NCBI GenBank assembly: GCA_001969505.1
Contig: LSSK01000042.1
Span: 1-64,000 of the forward strand
From: Zancudomyces culisetae
Lineage: Eukaryota > Kickxellomycota > Harpellomycetes > Harpellales > Legeriomycetaceae
Length of the DNA: 64,000 nt
Reading direction: 5' to 3'
Numbering within the stretch: position 1 is the first letter of the stretch; each line of letters opens with the position of its first letter. This document shows, piece by piece, positions 10,615 through 22,590 of this stretch. The notes under the pieces were generated by a model. That model had not been told where the DNA came from, did no database searches, and saw nothing but the letters and a program-made list of their open reading frames with translations. The position numbers and the translations under genes are program-made.

Positions 10615-13600
10615 GAAGTATACGTCTTTTGTGCCAAGTTCAGGATAATATCGATAGTATAAACTATTAGGTGCGGTTATTTCTCATTTAAATATAAAGT
10701 TTAATCAATATTTTGTAAAACCATGTATAACCTACGCATGCTTGCACATCCGTATATATTTACTATTATGGCGTTCCTTTATTTTTATGTTTGTGAGTAA
10801 ATTGAAAATTTTTTATCCTGAAATATATAATTAACCCACCACTGTGAAATAATTTTTTAAAACCAACAACATTACTAGAATGTACAATCAGCCGCTGCGG
10901 AGTGTAAAGAAACGACACCAACATCAATTTGGTGCTATTTGCAAACACTTGTTTTTTGAGGTGCTGATCTGTATAATCAGTTTCAAAACGATATTGGTAG
11001 AGTTGATGTCGATGCAAGTCAAAAGTGTTTGAGCATACTATTTGAACTCAAGCACTGGAATTTGTACTATCTCTTTCATAAACAAGTGAACGATATGTCA
11101 ATGCTGCAAGGATATGGGTATCTAATATTGAATCATTTTATGAATATGATAGGTATCGATGTTAAAGGCCACACCTCATTATTGCTATATATTGAAGCAA
11201 AGCATCTGTCTAGCTATTGATTTTTGGGGAGATATAAATGCAAATTAACATAAAAATCCTTTGAAGATTCTATATAAAGCACTCCAAGAAGTTAATAATA
11301 TAAAGAAGTCGCTATACTGATTTTTCATCTTTTGATATTCTGCCATTTTGTGAAATGGTGTTCAGACATTCGAAACGGACGACTTTTTACTGGGGGGGGG
11401 ATTTGTAAACCCGCCTGAATATGGTAACTGATTAGACAATTAATTTGTTATTCCTAGAAAATTGGAAGTGATATTATTCAACATGGAAACTTTTATTATT
11501 GTATTATGCAAAAATTAACAATAATCAAATACCCTAGGGGAAAAAATCAGAGACAAATGCGCACATATATCAAATCTAATAGGCGGAAAAACACAACTTT
11601 TATAATTTTGGTTGGTTATTATCCAATTTAAGAACACAAATTAACTTTATTCACTATCAATTGGCGCGGTAAATTGTATTCTAAATAATGCCAACTAAAA
11701 TAACTGCATTATTTGTGAAAAGAGGTAGTGTTAGCACAATTACATATTTGGGGTAATTGTAATTCTGGTTAATTTTTCTCACTAATAATGCTGTAGTATG
11801 CCCAACTATTGGTTAAGAAGGGTTATCGAATGATAAAGTGGTTTACAATAACACCAAAACGTTTTATTCTGGGTAAAACATCCTATCTGCTAAATCTAGG
11901 ATCGAAACGCTTGATAACCACAGCAAAAAATATAAACAAACAATAGGTGAGGCTAAGCAGCAGAAACTGTTAGCATGGAGCGATTAATTCAGGCAACGTT
12001 TTGTTTATCCTTTACGTAGTGTTAGCAGCTGTAATTGAAATTGTAATTGTAACTGATAGCGACAGTAAACTGTTTCACCATAATTAGTGTTGTATGAATT
12101 ATTGTTCCTTTCTGATTTCTTGATAGTGATAGTATGCACTATAGATTAAAATAATACTCTTAGATTGGAATTGTAAAATCTTAAAACGTATTTTCTTTTT
12201 TCTTAGTAGATCGCTCCAGTTCAAAAATCAAAACATGTCGTTATATTGTGCTTACAATGGATTGTGAGGGGTTAGGGGTGAGGGTATCATAGAGCCTGAA
12301 AAACAAGAAAATGATGGTGGATAGCTACTAAATACTATCTCGTAGTTGGTATGAGAAAAGGTGTGCTAATGTAATAGGGTGTTTGGATTGGTACTTAACC
12401 GACCCATTAGTCATACGCTAACATCTATTCTTCTAGCTACTAGCGTATATTACAAAAATGCTAAAGGAATATTCGTCCTTGATTTCCAAATCCACTTTTT
12501 GGGTTAAATTAAAAGCATTTAAAGTTCATATAATTTACACATCAAATTTAACAAATTAAATCGTCGAGAAAAGACCAAAAACGACGAGAATACCAACCTT
12601 AATTTAGTTTCTGTTTGATCGGTTTATTTATAGAAAGTTTTAATTAGACAAAGTCAAATACTTAAAAGCAGTTTTGATATCGTAAATTAATGCTGAATAA
12701 TAAAATTATTAACCTTGTCGCATGAAGATTGCTCAAGCGCTTTTCAGCAAGCAAGTTCTAGAAGGTGAGAAATTTTAAGCCCATGTAACGCCCTTTTGTC
12801 ATTCTTTAGAACCTTGCAAATTAAGCCTTTCAGCTTTATCTTGAAACCCATTTCCAGGACTATCCAATTATGACTTCACCTATTTTTAAAACACGAAAGT
12901 ATCGCTTTTAACGTAAATATAACGTAATGATTGCGGAATCACAGGGTAGTAGGGCAATATCTCCTCTTGAAAAAAATGTGGATGTAAATAAAAAGCGCAA
13001 ACGAATTTTATTAATTGCAGCTGCCTAACTGGACTTTGATTGAGCGAGGTTTAATGGATTAAAAGCGCGATTGTTAGCTTATTCGCAGTTAGGAAGGCTT
13101 ACCATTATTAAAATTAGTCCAGGGTATTACATTTTTAACTTGCTCATCATTTTTTTTCTTCATTTTTTGTTCCAAATCCTTTTTGTTTGTCAGCATTTAT
13201 TAGATATTCACTAACATCTTGGGCAAGTCCACAAATGCAAAAAAAAAACTCTGGTTACACTTAAAATTTTATTTATTTATTTATTTAAATGGACATTTGG
13301 GCTTTAAGTTAGTAAAGTAAGTTGCATTTCTAAAAATTTGGGAATTATGACAAAAAATTACCAAAGCAAAGCATTTTCAAAATAAAAATATTAAATCAAA
13401 AGTTATATATCATTTAAAATAACAGCGAAATTATAAACTAATAAACCTACAATAATAAAATGATAATTTCTAATTAGGAAGTTAACCAGTATTGAGCAAA
13501 ACAACAATATTGAAGGGAAGTTGTGAATAATAAACTCAAAAGTTAGCCAAAAAAATTAGCCAAAAGTGAGAAAATCAAACTATAACGACCGCTTCTTGTA

Positions 13601-13640
13601 GCAAACTATAGCGTATGGTGCAAGGGAAAATATAGACAAA
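10615..13640. other. 3-kb spacer without recognised genes
   Basis: Long AT-rich region. Opposed 60-80-codon ORFs at 10766-11220 have weakly protein-like composition but no recognisable family. A G10 run lies at about 11391-11400 and a G-rich patch (GGGGTTAGGGGTGAGGG) at about 12267-12283. Neither is repeated. A long 5' leader for the Bud6 gene probably occupies the last few hundred bases. Confidence 0.5.
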
Positions 13641-16600
13641 ATGAAGAGTATTGGGAATTTATTTTCAAGAACCCGCAGTGGCGAGAAAAAGGGGTTAAAA
13701 AAAACTGCTTCAGTTGTTAAAGATAAAGAGAAAACATCAAAAGATATTCACAAACCAAAAACAACGGATGGTATGAACTCTCGAAGAGAAAGAGACATAG
13801 TAGAGACTAGTGGTCAAGGTTCACGAGTAAGAGCATCACTGAAAACTACATTTGATGAGAAGAGCAGCGTGATCAACCCTCATGGCTTAACTTCACGCAC
13901 AGAAAGTGACGTTCAGAAATATAATGTATCAGACAAAGCACCAAGAACGCCTGGTGAGAAAGGGGTCTATGAAGACAATATGCAATATTATAGGGATAAA
14001 TCCCATAAACTGTATGGGCGGGAAGCAAAATCCATAACGAATTCTAACGATTTATTTCATATACCACATTCGAATCAAAACAAGCATATTCCTTTAAGGA
14101 GAAAAATTTCTGATGGTGGCCAAGATATGCTCGAGTTTCATGGTATGAACGAGACCAAGTACAGGGAAAATTTAAACAAAGAACTACCAGCAGTAAAAAA
14201 TATAGAAATGGCAAATACTGAAAGCGAAATGAACACTATAAGTGAGACTCAACGCGAGAGAAGTGCTACAATTAATAACATTAGAGCTGAAAATGTGTCG
14301 GATGGTACAAGTAAAGAGCGGGACCCTTTTCAAAGTAAAAGAGTAGATGACTATAAAGCTAATAGAAAAAATATTATCGAGGAAAATTGGGAGGGGTATG
14401 TTCCAATGAGGAAAAGTGGTGAAGGTACAGGAACAGATGTACAAAAAGGTGTTACAAAAGATGCAGAGACAAGACAAGATGTCGACAGTCAACCGCAACC
14501 TAGAAAAAGTGGCGAGATAGCTCAGTTACTGGATGTGGGTGATCAAACCGATACTAAAGGTCGGCCGTTTAGCCATGAAATAGGGGTCATGACAAAGGGT
14601 ACAATTCCACCTCCAATACCGAAACGACCGTCAAAAAACATAATTCCGGATTATTATTTTAGAAGGGAAAGTATTGGGTGCAAAAAACTAGAAACAGGGG
14701 AGATAAAAATTAGTACTGAAGTTGATCTGAACGAAAAAGAGGATTTATCAAATGACAGAATCCGGGCCTCGACGTTAAAGTTTAGACTTTCAAGGAATAA
14801 CACTATTGGTGCTGGGCTTGAGAATGAATCGGAGCTCCTATCACTTGAAAACAGTAAGAAGATGGCAACTGATTTAAAGTTATCGGCGGATAGGGTTAAT
14901 TTAAAAAGTGAAGACAGAACTCTTGAAAATTCTAGCACCGGTAGAAGAACAGAAGATTCCTTAGCAAACCAACTGTTTAATACGAGTACAATCTTTTCTG
15001 AAAGAACAGAGAAAATTAGTGATGGTGATTTAATTAAAGGGGGGTACGAAGACTACAAACAGAGAGGGGCTGTAAGTGGTGTTTTGAAGAGTGGAACCGG
15101 TGAACAAGCAGAAAAGCATGCACAAAACAAAGCACCTAGGGTTGTTCGGCAAATAAACTTGTCTAGCTTAACAGGAGCGGGATCCGAAATTAAAACAAAC
15201 AAATCTAAAGTATTTTTGCAGATGGGAGATCAAATTAAACAGACATACGCTTCAAACGTGATAAACAAGATGGGGCTTTATAACTTGTTTTTGCAAAATT
15301 TTCCCAATGAATTGAATGTAGTGAACAATTCAGAAATACCAAAATTCTCAATATGGAATGGTCGAAGCAACATATTTGAAGAGCTCAGTGATTATTCGGC
15401 ACTAAAAGAAGGTTCAGTTATAAGATTAAACCATGAATGGGAACCAAATGGTGGGATAAACACACCAAGCTTGAAGTCACCTGTACTTTACCTAAGCGCA
15501 CATCAAGGAGATGTAGCGCCAGAAAGACGGAATCGAGACTTTGCTTCCGCGCGCACAGCACCAGATGAAAATATACATGCTATTCGCAAAGATATTCAGG
15601 ATTTAAAGTTGTATGTATTTAATTCGCTACAGGTGGAATTGGCCAGCAAACTCGAACATGTACTAAAAGTTAGGACGGAGGAGCTATCGAGAAATGTGTT
15701 GGAAAAGTATATGCATGAAGAAACCACAAGCCATTTAAATAGGAATAGTGACAGTGGCAGTAGCAACACTCAAATTGGCAGATCTTCTATTCAAGGAGAA
15801 GCGTCTCAATCTGATAATTCGGCGACATTAAAACTTGTGGAAGATGCGATCCTAGCCAGCAAAAGCAAAGAAAAAGAGATAGAGAATCTAAAAAAAGAGA
15901 ACCAGGCATTAATGGCAAAAGTTAACAGCCTGAATACCCAGGTTGAGGTCAGTAGCAGTAACATAAAAAGACTAGAGGAACAATTGAATAAGGCACATAA
16001 CCAGGTGGAGTCGTTAACAGTGTTAGGCTCTGAAAGGCAGCAATCAGCTACTTCTGAAATTATTCATCCAGGAAGGGTCAGCCTAAACGACGGGAAGTTG
16101 CGACTAAAGACTACGTACAATGACCTAGCGCTGAAAATGACTGACTCTGAAATTCTGATAAACGAGCTAAGAAAAGATGTTGTAGCACGAGGATCGATTC
16201 CATCGCAAGATTTATTGGACAAGTCTGCCTCAGAGTTGGCATTCATCAAAACATCTGCTCAGGATTTGGCAGCATTTATTTCTTCCACTTGCGATTCATG
16301 GAAAAAAACATGGGAGTATGAGCTGAAAAACATTGTATCAGAGCAACAGTTTGTTAAACACGTAAATGGTGAGTTAAGTGTTCTATTAACTGATGTATCT
16401 ACTCTGGAAGATGTTCTTGGGAAAATAAACCAGGTCATAGAACTGAAAACCTCGCAGAACTATACGAAGAGAATTCCGATGACAGCCTTACATGTTGTTG
16501 ATGCAGAGGATCGGGATTTACTAACAGCCGCAAGATCGAATGTGTTAACCGAGATACAGTTACTGAATGTCAACCACCAACAAAGAGTGGATGCTTTAGA

Positions 16601-16820
16601 GCAGTCCGAAAGGCTGCGAAAACTGACAGCGGACCCAAAAGAGTCCTCAGAATTTGGAAAAGAGTTGGCTTCTTTTGTTGACAGCTCAATGTTAAAGCAA
16701 ACAGAGCTGACAAGTAGTGGCGGTTATAGCGAATTTGAAACAAAATTACAGGAAAAAAATGATAAAATTCTTAAAGAAATGTTTCAGAACAATAGTAAAA
16801 AACCAAAAAAAAAAAGGTAA
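13641..16820 (+). CDS. BUD6: Bud6/AIP3-family actin- and formin-interacting polarity protein (1059 aa)
   Basis: A single uninterrupted ORF from ATG. Residues 1-510 are charged and predicted disordered, with a proline motif PPPIPKRPS (about 322-330) that fits an SH3-domain ligand. From about 520 the AIP3 domain starts with the beta-rich block KVFLQMGDQIKQTY and LKEGSVIRLNHEW. A coiled coil follows (about 650-800), then the diagnostic C-terminal block containing INELRKDVVARG (about 835), the SWKKTWEYEL segment and EEQQF-like SEQQFVKHVNGEL. In yeasts Bud6 is a polarisome subunit that binds actin monomers and stimulates formins at the growing tip. The protein ends in a basic tail KKPKKKR. It is longer than typical AIP3 domains because of the large N-terminal extension. 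The assignment rests on domain pattern and I consider it firm. Confidence 0.88.
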   Translation: MKSIGNLFSRTRSGEKKGLKKTASVVKDKEKTSKDIHKPKTTDGMNSRRERDIVETSGQGSRVRASLKTTFDEKSSVINPHGLTSRTESDVQKYNVSDKAPRTPGEKGVYEDNMQYYRDKSHKLYGREAKSITNSNDLFHIPHSNQNKHIPLRRKISDGGQDMLEFHGMNETKYRENLNKELPAVKNIEMANTESEMNTISETQRERSATINNIRAENVSDGTSKERDPFQSKRVDDYKANRKNIIEENWEGYVPMRKSGEGTGTDVQKGVTKDAETRQDVDSQPQPRKSGEIAQLLDVGDQTDTKGRPFSHEIGVMTKGTIPPPIPKRPSKNIIPDYYFRRESIGCKKLETGEIKISTEVDLNEKEDLSNDRIRASTLKFRLSRNNTIGAGLENESELLSLENSKKMATDLKLSADRVNLKSEDRTLENSSTGRRTEDSLANQLFNTSTIFSERTEKISDGDLIKGGYEDYKQRGAVSGVLKSGTGEQAEKHAQNKAPRVVRQINLSSLTGAGSEIKTNKSKVFLQMGDQIKQTYASNVINKMGLYNLFLQNFPNELNVVNNSEIPKFSIWNGRSNIFEELSDYSALKEGSVIRLNHEWEPNGGINTPSLKSPVLYLSAHQGDVAPERRNRDFASARTAPDENIHAIRKDIQDLKLYVFNSLQVELASKLEHVLKVRTEELSRNVLEKYMHEETTSHLNRNSDSGSSNTQIGRSSIQGEASQSDNSATLKLVEDAILASKSKEKEIENLKKENQALMAKVNSLNTQVEVSSSNIKRLEEQLNKAHNQVESLTVLGSERQQSATSEIIHPGRVSLNDGKLRLKTTYNDLALKMTDSEILINELRKDVVARGSIPSQDLLDKSASELAFIKTSAQDLAAFISSTCDSWKKTWEYELKNIVSEQQFVKHVNGELSVLLTDVSTLEDVLGKINQVIELKTSQNYTKRIPMTALHVVDAEDRDLLTAARSNVLTEIQLLNVNHQQRVDALEQSERLRKLTADPKESSEFGKELASFVDSSMLKQTELTSSGGYSEFETKLQEKNDKILKEMFQNNSKKPKKKR

Positions 16821-18368
16821 TGGTGGTCCCAAGAGGAGTACCCACTGAATTTGTTTATTAGTTCTTTTTTTTCATACCTACATTTGTGTACATGTGAATG
16901 CAACTGCATTGACTCTGAGGTTTTTCATCCAATTTATATGTATAGAAGCTTAATGTTGTACTTTAAAGAAGATTTTTATTTATTATATCTATGTTCTTTT
17001 AAAATCACATATTTAATACTATTCAAACTTTAGCAAGTTGATCATTTAAAAACAAAAAATTTAACCAGAGTTTGAAAGACCGCAGATAAAATTGGATCAA
17101 TTCTTTTCAGTTGGAGTTAATAAAGTATATTATTATGATGCTGTATAGCTTTTTCCCTCTTCTATTTTTTGTAACTGTAATAATGATAAATGTGATTTTG
17201 GGTAATACACAAAGAATCTTCATCGAATTATCCCAATCAGGTTACATAAGAAACAGTGAATAATATTTATTGTGTGGTAAAACACTTGTTCCCAAAAGAA
17301 GTTTGAGAACTAACAGCAATGACTGCTTTTCAACAACCTCGTTAAAGTTAATGTGTAAAAGAATGAACATGAGAATGTATACTCAAAAAGTAAAAGTAAT
17401 CAATTGATTTGCAAGGAGCAGTACCATGTCGCCAGAAAAAAATAACAATGAAGGAAAAGAAAAAGGAAGTAGGAAGTAGGAAGGAGGAAGGAGGAAGGAG
17501 GAAGGAGGAAGGAGGAGTGATGCAGCAGTGCATGAATAATGAAAGTGAAGGCAGAAATTAACACTTGGCTAAGCGTTACACTGGGTTCACCATTCTTTCC
17601 GTAAATTGTGGTTGGGAATGTCTCCAGACCTATTTAATCTAGAGGGGGATACACAAGAAATGAGGTTTGAAAGGGCTGGATCTTGGGCTAATGGGTTTAT
17701 AATAGATGGAGCGAATTCAACAAATTGACCACCATTGAGCTAACTCTCGAATATGCATATATAATGTTTTCATCTAAATATGTGTTTTTTAACCTCAATA
17801 TTAATTTCGTGTTTCAAGCCATAGTAGTGTTGACAAGAGGAGGTGGTGGTGGTGGTGATTTTATTTGGGGAAATAGCAAAAAAGGTTAAACTAACTAAAT
17901 CCAGAACAACTTTAATGTTTAAATATCGCGTTCCTAAAAAAATTACATGGTCAGAAAGGTCAAAAAAAATTATTTTTCATTTGCTCGAGTTACTAGCACA
18001 AATTTAGCAGAACGAAAAAAGTGAGTTTAAAATAACTGCAATAATATTTTATTTCAAAGGCCGAATTAGCTTAAAATAAGATATAATAGTCTGACGGAGG
18101 AAATTAGGCTGTAATAACGAGAATAAAGTACCGAGACACAGGTCTAATTCTTTGCAAGAAAAATAAATAAATAAAAAAAGTTATATTCAAATGTCGAAGA
18201 ACAAGTAAAAGCCTGAACAAAATACCGAGAGATTAATCAAACATTGTCACCACGATATTTAATCCTGTTTTTCGTGCGCGAGATATCATAAATCAGCCTG
18301 GAAAAGAGTTAAAAAGAATCGCCAGATACATTGTTAGACATAAAATAATACATAGGGCAGACGGGAGA
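16821..18368. other. spacer with a purine minisatellite
   Basis: No gene is supported. A run of GGAGGAA units lies at about 17464-17517 (listed separately). A short GGTGGT run lies at about 17843-17858. Just downstream of the Bud6 stop, poly-T and AATAAA-like sequences (about 17118-17124) could serve 3'-end formation. Confidence 0.5.
17464..17517 (+). repeat. GGAGGAA purine minisatellite
   Basis: About five tandem 7-mers (GGAGGAA) preceded by two GGAAGTA units form a strand-biased purine tract of about 54 bp in intergenic DNA. The ORF read on the minus strand through it is an artefact (Ser/Leu/Pro repeat). Confidence 0.85.
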
Positions 18369-20268
18369 ATGGGACGAGCTGCAGAAATATCAAGATTAGT
18401 GGTGGTTGGGCTATGGTTTATCCCCTCAATACTTCCATATTTATGGCTTCAACTCGTTTCGCAATTCTTGATAAGACCATTCAGCATTGAACTAAAAGAA
18501 CGAATCGACGAAGTAGTTCAAAGTTTGTTTGGTTTGTATTTACGAACAACATTTGGAACCTTGGTACCTTCTCAGCTAGTACTCTATGGAAACAAACGTG
18601 ATTTCAATACTGATAATCAGGGAAGGGTAAAATGGTTGGAGTATGCTTGTAAAGAAACAACTATTGGAATATCTAATCACCAGGTGAGTTTACATTCTCC
18701 TCCTCAATCCTACTTTTCACACATACGCTTGTCCTCCCTTTTCTTTTTTATATATAATTTTGCTATATGTAGGATCTGTGTGTTTTTATGTGTTGTATTC
18801 ACATTTTAAAACTATATACCTACATAAATGCTTAAGAGTCCTATCCAAATAAGATGGATGTGATAGAAATATATCATTTAGGAAAAAGGTGGCGTTTTAT
18901 TGTATACATAGGGGAAACTATATTGTTATGCATAATACTTTTGGGTAGTTATCAAACTTACTAACGCATTTCAACTGTAAATAGATTTACACGGACTGGG
19001 CAAATTTGTGGTAAGAGCAGTACATACGAATATAGTTTTTATTATTAATTATATTAATAATATAATGGTGCTTTTGTTGAGATCAATGTTTCATATTGGA
19101 ATATATACTCATAATAATGCTATCACTACTTTACACAATTGATATAAAGATTTACAGTAATAATAAAATAACAAAATAATAAAATAACAAAATAACAAAA
19201 TAACAAAATAGGATGCTGGCATATTTGGAATCATGTGGTAGTTTTATGAAGTTTGTATGTAAAGAAGAGATGCAAAACTTACCATTTGTAGGGCTGTAAG
19301 TTCATCATTTACACAACCAATCTTTTAAAGGAAATTGAAAGTTAATGCATAGGTTATAATATTTGCAATATTATCATAAATTAAAAGGGGACTTAAATTG
19401 CTGGGTATGATCTTTGTGAAGAGATCATGGGACCATGATCAAAAGAGAATCGAGGAACAGTTGGATGATTTGTTAAGGACAAATAGAAGGAAGTTTATTG
19501 TATTATTCCCGGAGGGAACGACTGTAAATCCGAAATTCATGAAAATATCAGACGAATACGCAGAAAAACACAATTATGTAAGCGATCAAAACAATTAATA
19601 CCCTTCATATTTACAAATATAGTCATGAAGGTGTCTGGTATAATATTGGTAATAAACATGTGTAGTTAAAAATGTTTTGCACTTTGGAGGAGCGGATAGT
19701 GTTAGTAAAGTTAAGTGTAAACTAATAAAAATAGGAAAAAACGAAATATACTCTGATCCCAAGATCCACCGGGCTGTACTACATGATTAAAAAACTCCAA
19801 TCTAAAAGGAAAGAGAGTGAGTTTAGATACATGTACGATTTTACAATTGGTTACTCGGGACTAACAAAGCATAAGTGTCCGGAATACAGCTATCCAATAG
19901 TAAAAATGTTTTCAAGATTTATATACCCAAAACAAGCCCATATCTTAGTTAGGCGGTATAAGCTCGAGGAAAATGGAGATTACCCACCAATAAATGACCA
20001 GGAGCGTTTTAAGAAATGGCTTTTGGATATATTTTATGAGAAGGACGAGTTGATGACATACTTTTATGAACATGGAAAATTTCCAATTGAAAGTGGTGAT
20101 ACTGACAACCACACAGTTATAGAGACAAAAGACATTGGAATTTCTGTGGGGAATCTAATAATATGTATATTTTTTGTAGTGCTGGCATATATAGCGGTTA
20201 AGATGAACTTTAAGCTTTTGCTTTACTTTTTGAGATTGTTTTTAAGATTAGTACATCTACATATTTAA
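18369..20268 (+). CDS. lysophospholipid acyltransferase, LCLAT1/AGPAT5-like PlsC family (382 aa, 5 exons)
   Basis: Exons 18369-18683, 18985-19010 (only 26 nt), 19212-19295, 19388-19577 and 19735-20268 join in phase. The catalytic NHxxxxD box is split: NHQ ends exon 1 and IYTD is supplied by the microexon, giving NHQIYTD at residues 103-109. The substrate-binding FPEGT lies at 182-186 in exon 4. RSWDHDQ and the later LIPRSTGLYY and YDFTIGYSG blocks match the LCLAT1/AGPAT5/Cst26 branch, which uses acyl-CoA to acylate lysophosphatidate, lysophosphatidylinositol or lysocardiolipin at ER or mitochondrial membranes. A hydrophobic N-terminal segment (about 10-35) and a C-terminal one (about 335-380) anchor it. 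The exact lipid substrate cannot be read from sequence. Confidence 0.92.
19162..19210 (+). repeat. AAAATAACA tandem repeat at the end of an intron
   Basis: Four to five imperfect copies of an 8-9-bp unit (AAATAACA/AAATAATA) run directly into the TAG acceptor of acyltransferase intron 2. Each copy carries a TAAC core similar to a branch-point sequence, and no pyrimidine tract is present. Confidence 0.8.
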
Positions 20269-21585
20269 ATATTATTTCTAAATAACCCTATTTTTCAAGA
20301 CAAACACTAATTGTATCAATTGTCAAAAAATCAAAAAAGCTGACGGGTTTGAAGTTATGTGTGTTTGTGTGACAAAGGGATGTGGTGTGGGGTTGGGAAA
20401 TGTCCCAGATCTACACGATTTCTGACAATATGCCGATGATAAATGCATCTGGCGGGAAATATACGACAAAACCTGAACATGTTATTTGTCTAACAACATA
20501 ATCAGACAACACGGAGTCGAAATAGAGCGTGTGATTTGAACATAAAAAAGAATACCACGCTTAATTAGTATTGAGAGTAGAGAAATAATTAGAGCCAGTA
20601 GATGAATCGATCAGCTGATAACCCAATTTATATTATCAAGTATTCATTTCCATAATTGTTGCGGCAATTCCCAAGATGTGTATTGATAAACCAGAGTTTA
20701 AAGAAGCAGGGAAATTAGCAAAAAGAAAAAATGACTTTATCTGCCTATTGCACGTCACCCACAACATGATGTTTGCACAGACAAGAAGTGGTAAAAACTA
20801 GATACATGTCAGAAGTAAAAATAAAACCCATTGATATACTTTTTTTGCTGCAATGACAAGGCAGAAGCGACGTTTTTCAACATATTGGGAAAAGGAGTGA
20901 TTGAATCTGTAAATCATATACTATTCAATCCAATCCATAAGAGTCATGATAAATAGTGTTTAGTTTGGTACAACATGGTAAGGTATGGTATGGCACGATT
21001 TGCCTGCTTGTAAATTGTGATAAAAAAAATTTTTTTTTTCCACAAATATGTAAGATTTAGGAAAATTTGTAGCCCGAAAAATTTTTTAATTTGCTTTTTT
21101 TTTATCCGCACTTACAATTAATACGGCGTTTATGAAAGGCAGAAATTTAAAATAAAATAAACTAAACTAAAAAAACAATATTAAAAAAATTTTTTTTAAA
21201 CACTAACTTTATATTGTAGCCATAAATCTTTGTGATTTGCTAATATTTTTACCAGGTGATTTGGCAGCATATACTTTTATATTATTTTTGTAATAAATTT
21301 GTGGCAAAGTTTTTATCAATCAAAAAAGGCGTAAAGTACAGGTGGAGTTGAGTAAGGTTTTGGGTTTTAGTGCTAATGCAGGGGGAAAATTGAGCTAGAT
21401 TATGGAAACCAGAGTAATTTGAAAACAAAACCGTATATTTCTTGTGGTATTTAAAAAGAGTCTTTTATTCTTGACCTTTAAAGTATTAAAGAATAAGTTA
21501 GAGTTTCATTAAACATCTTTACAATCCAGTTCTAAACACAAAGAATCAATAGCCAAACAAAAAGCAACGGATATTCTAGTCAAAA
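20269..21585. other. spacer; one 41-codon ORF only
   Basis: AT-rich. An ATG-started 41-codon ORF at 20676-20801 (starts MCIDKPEFKE) has ordinary hydrophilic composition, but there is no other support for it. The last 100 bp are likely the leader of the uracil phosphoribosyltransferase gene. Confidence 0.45.
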
Positions 21586-22402
<817 letters not shown>

Positions 22403-22590
22403 AAATCCATTATACAAAGGAAAGAGAAAATTGGTGTAGTGTGGTGATGGAGTATTAAAGGAGAATGGTTTAAGCTTTTTAGTAAAAAAAACAAAAAAAA
22501 CCAAATAATATATAGTAATGAGAGAGTATATTTATTATGACTAAGGTTGATTTACAAAGAATCTTGATTTTGAATAATAAAAAAGAAAAA

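Noticed and set aside
12267-12283. Telomere-like GGGGTTAGGGGTGAGGG
   Set aside because: A single occurrence with no tandem array; not evidence for an internal telomere tract.
17348-17533. Minus-strand ORF with Pro-Ser-Ser-Phe-Leu-Leu repeats
   Set aside because: It is only the translation of the GGAGGAA minisatellite.
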